A DNA stretch of 64,000 nt from Harmonia axyridis (Eukaryota; Arthropoda; Insecta; Coleoptera; Coccinellidae), in contig NC_059503.1 in assembly GCF_914767665.1 (NCBI RefSeq), positions 39,742,001 through 39,806,000 on the forward strand, given 5' to 3'. The notes beneath the pieces were generated by a model that was not told the origin of the DNA, searched no databases, and saw only the letters and a list, made by a program, of their open reading frames with translations. This document shows, one piece after another, positions 13,739 through 24,700 of the stretch. How positions within the stretch are numbered: the stretch's first letter is position 1; every line of letters starts with the position of its first letter. Position numbers and translations under genes: made by a program.

Positions 13739-14520
13739 TACTAACTGACAGATAAACTGCAACACCCAGAAGGAGCTGTTCAAAATTAATTTTTTTTTGT
13801 GAAGAAAATGGTAGAGGTTATTTCATGTCAACAATTTTTGGTACTCAAATATTGTAGTCGTTCTTTGCAAGTTCTTTAAAATTTACAACAATCCAGCTGT
13901 CCAAGGAAATCCAAAATCGATGTTTAGTTGTTAAAATTCTCAGAGTACGTGTACGCAGAATTCATCGCCAGCTATGTGAATTTGAAAGAAGTCGTATTAT
14001 TGGTCTACGAGAGGCGGGGTTTTCATTTCGAGAAATTCCTAACCGTACGAACAGAAACCAACTACTGTTATGAGATGTTGTCAAGCGTGGTTTAATAATC
14101 CCCAAAATCGAAGAAGAGTACGCACCGGATGTCGAAGGGGCACAAATGAAGTTCAAGATCGACGTCTTAGACTTATGGCCATTAGAGACCGATTTGCGGT
14201 AACTTGATCTTTGGCTGATGAGTGGTTAGGAGAAGAAGGCCATCCTGTAACTGTCCAAACGGTGTCCACCGGATAAAGTTTTTTGGACTGCATCATTATC
14301 GACCTCATCTTGTGTTACCTCTGACGGTTAAGCATCGCCGGTGACGATTACAGTAGTGCAGAGAACGTCAACATTGGAATGTGAAATGGCATAAGGTCGT
14401 CTTTTCTGATGAATCTCGATTCCCCTTGGTTGCACATGATGGCCGATGAAGGGCTAGACGACGTCGGGGAGAAAGACGTGAATCTCAGTTTGATGTTGAG
14501 CTTCATGTACACCGGACAGT
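13739..14520 (+). mobile_element. Tc1-like transposon fragment, copy 1
   Basis: Begins with an inverted-repeat end (AACTGCAACACCCAGAAGGA, about 13755) that is repeated in inverse orientation at the right end of the Tc1-like copy at 58846-60094. Transposase segments follow in shifting frames: YRQLCEFERSRIIGLREAGF (about 13962-14025), CREREHWNVKWHKVVFSDES (about 14357-14415, includes a catalytic Asp) and RRRRGERRESQFDVELHVHR (about 14455-14520). The copy stops where a ribosomal protein P1 sequence starts, so its 3' half is lost. Confidence 0.8.
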
Positions 14521-14770
14521 AGGCCTTACTGGCCCGCTAAGGCTTTGGAAGGTGTATCCATCAAAGATTTGGTAACAAGATTGGGATTTGGTGTAGGTGC
14601 TGCCCCTGCTGGTGGAGCAGCTACCGCTCGAGCTACCGCAGCTCCTGCTGCTGCCGCTGAGGCAGCCCCAGCCAAAGAAGAGAAAAAAAAAGGAAGAAGA
14701 ACCTGAAGAATCTGATGATATAGGTATTGGTCTCTTCGACTAAAACATTCTTGACTGTTCAATAAAAAAA
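14521..14770 (+). pseudogene. RpLP1: 60S acidic ribosomal protein P1 pseudogene (5'-truncated)
   Basis: Starting at about 14524 one frame reads P-Y-W-P and then AKALEGVSIKDLVTRLG, followed by an Ala/Pro-rich hinge (AAPAGGAATARATAAPAAAA), AKEEKKK, then after a one-base shift the signature acidic tail EESDDIGIGLFD and a stop at 14741-14743. This is the order of ribosomal protein P1. Three codons between the WP and AKALEG segments appear deleted, and the frameshift in the lysine run destroys the original frame. AATAAA at 14761-14766 is followed by a short A run. The absence of introns and the 5' truncation suggest a retrocopy. P1 would normally sit in the ribosomal stalk; this copy cannot encode it. 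Confidence 0.85.
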
Positions 14771-14919
14771 TATCTCATCTGGAAGCCATCTTTCTGAGGT
14801 CATTTTCAAAATTTGATACATAAAACGGCATGATTTACTACAGAAAATCAAACCGCTATACCTGCCAGAATATAGTAATTTCTCAATTTACCGATAATAA
14901 TATTATTTAATGTTTTAGC

Positions 14920-15370
14920 TTAGTGCAGGGAAATGGGTCCATCGAACATTATACATAGGCTCACAACTTTGTTTCCGCCGTTGGCACCCAATTTTTTTGT
15001 TTCTGAAGCATTACCATGACTTTCAGGCGTTTTGAAATGGCTTGTTGCCTCACTCCCAAAGATCCTCCCAATTCTTGTTGCGTTCTTCACTAATAGCGGC
15101 CTCACCATGGGTATTTGAGAGAACTTGATGAGGCGCAGCCGCAAATTTCTTCATATTGAAGCAGAAAATTAAAAACTACCGCAAATGTCGAGAATTTGGC
15201 TCATAAGCTGACATGTTTAATCGAGAATAACTTTATGATACCGACACAAATCGACTTATATTTTAATGGCGTTATGTTTAAAAATAACTGATCCTTTTTT
15301 GTCACATTTACGATCTATTCATTTCAACTATCACTTAAACGGCGGAAGCCAAATTGTACATCTTATATTT
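14920..15370 (-). mobile_element. mariner deletion derivative (family 1)
   Basis: On the minus strand the sequence shares blocks with the mariner at 120-1506: ATGGCGTTATGTT versus AACATAACGCCAT near the 5' end, and a coding segment SHFKTPESHGNASETKKLGA against SHFKTPECHRNDTETRKLGA. Ends resemble those of the larger copy (a CAACTTTGTTTCCGCCG block near 14952 and GGCGGAAGCCAAATTGTAC near 15335). Most of the transposase is deleted, so it could only be moved in trans. Confidence 0.7.
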
Positions 15371-15700
15371 ATTATCACAAATTTTTTTTTAATTTTTTAG
15401 AAACAATTATGAAATTTATTTGATGGAGTGTATGAATTAAAAAAACATCATACGCCTCCTGTAAAGATCTGAATGATTTTCTGAAATTTGAAAAATAATA
15501 TGGTCATTTACAAATTAACTCTTACTTGAGTCCTGTTTTGCTTCCAGTTGAATAAATTGATGAATGAAACTACCCTAAATGTTTACGCGAAACAAATTCT
15601 ATAAACGTAACCCATTTTGTAAGAGAGTAGTGAAATTCTAGTAAAATGAATCACTTCCTGACCTTCTGTGAAATTTCATTTTTTCAGAGCAGTCAGGCAG
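15371..15700. other. upstream region of acid phosphatase homologue 1
   Basis: AT-rich. A polypyrimidine tract followed by CAG at 15685-15687, 15 bp before the ATG, could be a 3' splice site for an upstream untranslated exon. No core promoter could be fixed. Confidence 0.35.
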
Positions 15701-15701
15701 A

Positions 15702-15788
15702 ATGTGGTTCACTTATTCCTTGTTCCTCTTCTTCATATTCGCACAAACAGCTAATTCGAGTGATGGCGAGCTTCTATGTTCCATAGTT
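15702..15788 (+). CDS. acid phosphatase homologue 1, exon 1
   Basis: Twenty-nine codons from ATG: a hydrophobic signal peptide (MWFTYSLFLFFIFAQTANSS) and the first beta strand. The donor is GTGAGT at 15789. Confidence 0.8.
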
Positions 15789-18700
15789 GTGAGTATTTTA
15801 GACATGAATATAATAACAATATTATTGATTTATTTTCACAATTACAAATTACAATTTTTCCCAAATAGATCTTAAAATTTAATATTAAGACACTTGGGAA
15901 ACTAACATCATTGAGCATAGCACAACTTATTAGACTGATTCGAAATGCAGTAGGTTGGGGACGTTGGGCTGTCGTTGATATACTATATAATCAACGGTTA
16001 TAATAATATCTAATAACATTAATTTATTCCGGAAAATCATTCTCACAAACATAAATACAAATGTTCAAGTGTAATACGGAACAAGTCAAAAAAAAAACTC
16101 TACAAATCAAAAACTTTATGCTTGTCTAAGATCATTCGGGAGCAAATTGAACAATTTTATTGTCATATATATACATTTTTTTTTATTCAGTTAATATTTG
16201 GGCCTGAATAAACAAATTATGAGGAGTATCGGAGTTTCAGATCTATGAGCACTAAAACTACATACTTTTTTCCCAGAATTTTCACAGAAACTCTGTAAAC
16301 ATTTAAACCTGTTAATTTCATCTTCTTGTTTTTTTTCTGAAAACAGGATTGAATATAACCTAGTCCGAATATATAGCTAATCGCCAACCTTTGATCCCTG
16401 AAGATAGATTCAGCATGTATACTTTTTCCCAGAATATCAAGCCATATGTCATGAAAGCTCGCATAATTACAGCCATCAAATATTGAATGCAAACACAACT
16501 CTAATACTCCAAGAGCGTGAAAGATGGATTTCAATCTACCTACCACATAATTATCCACATAAATTCGCCAATCCAATTTTTTTTCCAACCAAGAATACTA
16601 TTTTTGGAATCTGTTTCTGAGGAAGATCTCCTGAAAAAAAGTGTTTCCGAGCTATTTTTCCCATTCATAATATTCATTTTGAAGAATTGAGCTGTATTCA
16701 AAATGATCATTATGTTAGCACCAGAGTATCTTCAAAACAATATCCTAACTTCGCATACTTCATATTTTATTGTATTCATTTAATTTAATTTTAATTCATT
16801 CAACTTGATAAACGCTCGAATTACAAGAATCAAACAAGGGTAACTTTTCCGTAGAACTCATTTTTTTTGGGGTGGCTATAGTAAATCGAAATTATAATTC
16901 TGCTAATCTTGTAAGTATTTTAGACTTATCATGTTAAATTTTAAAGGAGGTCCAGCAGAATTTTAGGGGGTGCCCGGCCTCCCCCTGCACCCCCTAGCGT
17001 CGCCACTGCATTTTACTTATAGTTGAACAAAAACAAATTGGTTTGATACCGAACAAAGCAAGTTTTATTAACAATTCTGAATTAAAGTCCAAATTGGCAA
17101 TCTTTATGTCCAGAGATGTAAATTGATATTTTCAAATAAAAATAGTGAAAACATTGAAAATAATTGGGACATTCAAATTCTATACAGGGTGGCCATTTGA
17201 AAACGAAACAGACGAGATTACAGACGAAATAAAGTTTTTCGATAGAAATGCTCGGATAGGTCGATTTCTGTTTCGAGGGGGACAACTTAAGATGTAGATT
17301 ACGGACGCATAGCGCTTCAACCCTTGCTGCTACAACCCCCACCCCCAATTTTTGAATAGGGAAGATGGGGTGAGTGATACCTCAATTTAAAGGTATTTTT
17401 ATACTGATTTCAGCACAGTAATTGTTTTTCCATTTTATGCATTAGTTCTCGAAATATTCATGCGTTAGTTAGTTAGGAAGGAAGCCACAGTCATGGTTGT
17501 TTTGAAGCTCAAAATGTTGATTTTTCACAAAACACTACAAGTGCCATGAAAACACCACTTCATTTTCAAATACTTAGTTAAGAATATTTCGAGAACTAAT
17601 GCATAAAATAAAAAAACAATTACTGTGCTGAAATCAGTATAAAAATACCTTTCAAATGAGGTATCACTCACCCCATCTTTCCTATTCAAAATTTGGGGGT
17701 GAGGGTTGTAGTAGCAAGGGTTGAAGCGCTATGCGTCCGTAACCTACATCTTAAGTTGTCCCCCTCGAAACAGAAATCGACCTGTCCGAGCATTTCTATC
17801 GAAAAACTTTATTTCGTCTGTAATCTCGTCTGTTTCGTTTTCAAATGGCCACCCTGTATATGAATTTTCAACACAAGCAACATTTAAAAAAGGCATCAAC
17901 AAATTATCGGGGTCTAGAATCCACAATTCACATATTCAGCAAATTTTAAATTTTTAAAATATATCTCGTTGGATAACCAAATGCTTTCTCAAGGACTGCT
18001 CACAACGAGTCAGTGGTTTTCTCGATTTTTTACATTAGAATCTATAAGATGAGTACCAATTCGTTTGAAGGCACCAAACATATCAAAAGTTTTGGTAGTA
18101 TACACCTATTTCCAATTTTGTTTCATATTCTCAATGTCGATATCCTCAAATCTGAGATTATCTCCGGAAGGTTAAATCAAAATTAAACCACTTTCCAAGC
18201 TAATAAATCTGGTCCCTCCGAAATAAAATGCTAATATACAACATTCTTTCAAGATTACCTCTACAGAAATAATTAGAAACTCAATATAGTATGTGGATAA
18301 AAAATTTGTAGAACAAAAGATAAAATAATGCTTCTGATCATGATATACACTCAGTGATTTCAGGAGCGGTACATCCAGGAGGAATACCTTTGCGAACTTC
18401 ATTTTTTATCAAAAGAATGGTATTATAACAATATCGACGCATAAACAAGGTTTTTTTTTTGTCATTTTGATTGTGAAGAAAGCGGTTTATGGAACCTGAA
18501 TACTACAGTTATTTTCAGGTATTGACCGATCGTCAACTTTTATTAAGCTATAGTTAAGCTCAGCAAAATGACTGGAGTTCAAAGACGTCAATTCTACTGT
18601 TGTCAACTTGGGGATAATGTTAGTGATTTTGAAAAGTGTAGAATTGTTGCCTATCGAGATGTAATGTTGGTTCATCATTTCACGAAATTGGTCGTCGTGT

Positions 18701-21700
18701 TAATTATACTGCAATGACAGTATTGCGCATGTGGTGCATGGACGAATTAACGTAGAGGAACAGGAAGAGTACGTGAACTGATCAACGGAGGGGTACCGCA
18801 GAACGTCAAGATAGGCGCTTCAGGCAACTGGCTCTACGAGACCGTTGTGCTACTACTCGTTAAATTGCTGATAAATGGTTTGAATAACAGATAGAATTCT
18901 TAATATAGGAACATAATATTCGAGCCTTTGGACTCTCCTCATACCAACCACGATTAGTGCTTCATAACACTATCGTAAGCGTTTGAATTGGCGAAGATAA
19001 CTGCAGCAGTGGGAGACATAATGGTATAATTTCGTATTCAACGGTGACTCGCGATTATGAGAAGGTATGCAAAATGGCTGCAGAAGGGTAAGACAGCGAC
19101 GTTAATAATGCGTTTGCTTTTGGGAGGCATGTACACAGAACTGTTAGAGTATTAGGCCAATTGAAAAGTCCACAGATTGAAAATTGCACAGATGGTGGTG
19201 CTAGTACTAAATCCTTATGATTTTTTGTCAGTACCAACCTTCAAACAATACGTGTCAAAATTTGACATCAGTCCGACCATTAGTTTGTGAGATATTGCGT
19301 TGTGAGTGTTAGTCATGTTGGTCTGAATCTAAAAGATGGATGAAGAAGAGTAGTTTGTGTTATCATTTGATTCAATTTCTTGTAGTTTTTTTCATGTTAG
19401 TCTGAATCTAAAAGATGGATGAAGAAGAGTAGTTTGTGTTATCATTTGATTCAATTTCTTGTAGTTTTTTTCAAATAGAACCTTATGTGCACAATCATTT
19501 TTTGTTATATTCATATAAACTTTTTACTCATGAATCATTAATACCCGAAATGTGGCAGTTTCATTGTTGCTAACGTAGTCATCATATTATTATTATAAGC
19601 CCAATACCTGAAAATATTGGTGCAGGAAATTTACCTTGTCATTCAAGGATCCGATTGGTGGTGTTATTTTATTTAGTAAAACTACATATTTACTAACTTT
19701 AATGTCACTTACAGATCAGTAATGACTATTATGACGAATGTGTCTTTATAATAGCGAACAAAATGGCGGAAAATTCAAATCTTGCATTTTTTATTCGCCC
19801 TTAATTTCTCAATATTCTCATCCTCATTGAATGAATCTGTGAATTTTCATTAAATAATGTTTTGTGTTTCAATTTCAGATCTTCAGAGAAGGTAATCGAA
19901 CACCACTATCAATTCAGGAAAATGATCCCTTCAAGGAAAAATGGCTGTCAGAAGGTCTAGGTGTATTGACAGAGGTAATATTTGTAAAATTTCTTACATG
20001 GGTACCTACAACATTTATCGAGAATAGAATTCTTTTCTAGTCAAAAAATAATGCATAAGAAATATTCATATTTTCATAGCACCTACCGATATTATGAGGT
20101 AATTTTAGTTGAACATCAATGAAATCATTTAAATAAATCGAACTATGGAATGTTTATCTAAACCAAATAAAATAAAAACAAAATTAATTTCTACAAATTT
20201 CAATATTCACAACCATTGTTGCGCCAAAACTGTGGCTCATTCAGGTTAATTTTGAGTTTCCACAGATAATTTTGTTTTTATTCCGTTCGATAACAAAATT
20301 CCAATTTCCAAAGTATGGATCGAATTCATCATATATTCATCGACATTCATGAAAATCTGAGGTTGTCCCATTCAGGAAATTACTTTTGGTGTTATCAATG
20401 TAGAACTATATCGATATTTTCTTGATGCATGTGGATTATTATACTATTATATTATATTCCTGATAAATGCAAACCTGAGTCATTGAGGAAAATGAGATAA
20501 TAAAACAGGTGAAACCACACATGTCATAAATTCACTTGTCACCTCATGAAAAGGAATAAATGGAGTATCTAGGTAAACGGAAAATCCTAGGTAGATTATA
20601 TAACTAGAAAAAAAATTCCATTACCTATGAACGATGTAATGACTTGAATGAATCCACACATATTGATTCACAGAAGGCAAAATATTTCATTTTGAAGTTT
20701 CTGTAGGAGATTTCAAATATTGAACTTTTCAGAAATAATAATAATAATAATAATAATATTAATAATAATGGGGTAGCGGTAGGTGAATCCCTAGCGATTC
20801 ACCTATCAGGAGAGTTGAATCGACTCCTGCCCACCGCCGATTTCAGGAGCTCCCTGACCCGGGAAGCTGAAACCTGTCGAAGGGTCCCTGTCCAGGGTAA
20901 CGGACGAAGCCGTGTGGAAAGCAGCTCAAGAATTCTCCCACCGTAGCTCTGCGGATAGTAAAAAGCGATCAAAGGCCGTCTCCCCCACGACACGGAGGAA
21001 CCCATGAATGATGGTGAATTTGAGGAATAGGAATATAGAGCCGCTGCCTGAGGTTCGTCAGGGCGTGTCTGGAGCCGGCGCTGGACATGACAGTATGCGG
21101 GACGTCGTTGACAGAGTGCTAAGGAGACGGGCGTCTGTCGAACAAAATGCTACGCCTCCACAATCTCAACATTCTAGGAGAAGAAAAACACCAGTTTCTC
21201 CGACCGCTGAAGGTGCTGCGCAGGATCCCCAACCAGCCCTCACCCAAGCAGGTCTACCAAGAAGACGCATGAAATGGACAAGTTCGATAAATGAAACGAT
21301 CATGCGCATATATTATGAAGTGACTAATATGGAAGAGGATAAAATAGGCTACCGGCAAAAATTATTTGCAGAATTCCACAGAAACTATCCCGAACTCCAA
21401 GTTTCTGAGCAAAGAGTAGCCGACCAATACCGGGTCATATTGAGAAATAAACTTGTACCCGATGAGAGACTTAACACCATAAAAAATGAAGTCCAACTGA
21501 GGCTACAGAATAGAGACCTCACTAACAACGAAACGACAATAGAAGAAAACTACGATTGTGCTGAAAACCAACACAATATCAATGCACAAATGAACACTGA
21601 GGAACAAAACAACGCAGATGTGATAGCAATAAGTGATGCTCAACGACGGATTATATATGCTGCACTCGTCGAAAATCCAGAAGAAGACCAAAGAGAACTA

Positions 21701-24700
21701 CTGGAGCGATTATTTGCCACAATGAATAGATGCGTTATAGATTTTGAGGGCACAGATCCATTGAGACGAACGATTCTACCAAGATTGAGGACATCCAAGA
21801 AACTATCTCATCTTCTGGTCATGACCAACAAGGAGATTATACCAAAGTATCTTTCTGACTACCATGATCTCGAATCATTACACCTCATCATATACTGTGC
21901 AGCATTTTCAATAGCAACAGTGCTAGGTGTGAAGCCAAAACCTAAAAGTCAGCAACCAGCCAGAGAAACACAACAAAATAAACCACATTGGCAAAATAGG
22001 CTAGAAAATAAAATTCATAGCATCCGCCAAGATATTGGGAGGCTCACCCAATTTGCAAAAGGTTCGCCGTCTAGAAAATTACAAAAAATGGTGAATATAA
22101 TAATGGATCGTCACCGGCAACATACAACATATGATCCAAACAATGAAAATGCTCAACAAATTTTAAACACACTGAAACAAAAACTTAGTGTGTACTCCGA
22201 AAGACTCAGAAGATACAATGAGAGCTATAGAAGAAAACAGGATTTTATATGATTTTTGAAAACTCCGAAAGAAACTTCTATAGAATGTTAAACAATAATA
22301 AGTCAGTAACACCAGGAAGTTATCCAACCGTTGAGGATATTGAGAATTTTTGGACAGATCAACTGGCTACACCAACCCCCTACAACTCCCAGCCTGATTG
22401 GATAAGAAGTGAAGAGAAATCCTGTGGGACAATAGAACACATGCCGCATAACGCAGTTTCTATAGAAGAATGCCGTGAAATATTGAAAAACACACACAAT
22501 TGGAAATCACCCGGCCCAGATTGAATCCACAACTTTTGGTTGAAGAAATTTTGGTGTATACACGGCAGGCTAGTTGAAACCATAAATGGTGTTATAAGGA
22601 ATCCAACGGAAATGCCCAAATTTTTAACAACAGGGACCACTTACCTCTTACCGAAGAATCTGCAAAATACAGCGGATCCATCAAAATACAGACCAATTAC
22701 ATGTCTACCAACAATATATAAAATCATCACATCATGTATAGCATCTCGTATCTACAAACATGAGACAAATAACATAATGAGAGCACAGCAGAAAGGATGT
22801 TCCAAGAATGCACTAGGATCCAAGGAACTGCTGATAATAGATTCCATCATATGTAACCAAGCCTTCAAAAAACATAGAAATCTTTTTATGACATATTTTG
22901 ACTATAAGAAGGCCTTCGACTCTATTCCACATGGGTGGCTGACAAAAGTTTTGGAAATATACAAGATCGATGCAATCACAATAAACTTTCTGAAGTATGC
23001 AATGTGCAACTGGAGAACGAATATCGAACTCTCTACGGCCAACATAACTACTAAAGAGATTTCAATAAATAGGGGAATTTTCCAAGGAGATTCATTGAGT
23101 CCCTTATGGTTCTGCTTGGCGCTGAACCCCCTTTCTAAACAACTGAATGCTACTGAAAAAGGTTTCAATGTTAAAGGAAATAGAAATACTATTGCACTCA
23201 ATCATTTGCTATACATGGATGACCTAAAACTTATAACAGGCAACAAAAACCACTTGCAAATTATGGTCAAACTGGTGGAAAATTTTTCGGAAGACGTGGG
23301 GATGAAATTCGGATTGGACAAGTGTCGTACTATTAGCGTAGTGCGTGGAAAAATCCAAGATGAACCGATAGCTCTCTCCAATGGACAGGAGATAGAAGCA
23401 ATGAAATCGGACGATCTTTTAAATACCTAGGAATGAAACAGAACCGACGAATAAACCATCAAAGAATGAAGGAAGACTTAACAACTGAGTTCATTAGGAG
23501 AATCAACAAAATTTTGAAAACAAACCTCGACAGCAAGAACATGACGAGAGCCATCAACACATATGCTGTATGTTCAATTCTTACATACACTTTCGGTATC
23601 ATTCCATGGAGTAAAACAGATATGAAAAACCTGCAACGCAAAATGAGAACCTTGATGACGAAAGCACACAAGCACCATCCGAAAAGTAGCATGGAGAGGA
23701 CGACACTGCCGAGAAATAAAGGAGGCAGAGGTCTGCTAGACATCATGGAACTTGCCCATGGTCAAATTGAATGCCTACGAACATACTTCAAAGACAACTC
23801 AGGCACGTCAGAGATCTACAAAGTACTGTGTGAAGCAGACGAATCAACACCTTCACAACTGCACAAGGAGCAATTGTCATACAACCACCAGACAATCCAA
23901 GAAAAACTGCAAAGATGGAGAGAAAAGCCCCTACATGGACGACATTTCAACGAGGTGAACCAGGATCATGTCGACATTGAAGCGTCGAACTATTGGCTCG
24001 CATCAGGTGCGATGTATCCAGAAACGGAAGGATTTCTTTTAGCCATCCAAGATCAAGTGATCTCAACAAAAAATTACTGCAAGCATATCATAAAGGATCG
24101 AAATATTACTGACGATCGATGCCGTTATGGGTGTCCAACGAATGAGACAATCCAACATATCACGGGAGGGTGTCAAATGTTTGCAGGAAATGAATATAAA
24201 GAGAGAGACGATGCAGTAGGAAAGATACTACACCAAGAAATGGCAACTAAATTAGCACTAATTCATTCTGAAAAAGTGCCATACTACAAATACCGACCGG
24301 AAACCATCCTGGAAAACGAAAGCTATAAACTGTATTGGGATCGTACAGTTTTGACTGATAAAACAGTCCCTCACAACAGGCCAGATATATTGCTAGTTGA
24401 TAAACATCAAAAGGCAGCAATACTCATCGACGTAGCAATACCCAATAACAACAACATGCGTCAAAAAGAGGTCGAAAAAATTTCAAAATATAGGGACCTC
24501 GAATTTCAGATAAAGCGCCAGTGGGAAATGATATTATATCAACGAGAACTATTCCAATTATCATCTCAACAACAGGAATAGTACCCAAAAATTTCAAGAG
24601 AAATATCAAGCAACTAGGACTTAGTGAGTATATATGTAATATAATGCAAAAAACTGTTCTTTTAGGAACTGCAAGGACGGTGAGAAAATTCCTCGGAAGC

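Noticed and set aside
14526..14762. Ala-rich minus-strand frame as a protein
   Set aside because: It is the reverse of the RpLP1 Ala/Pro hinge.
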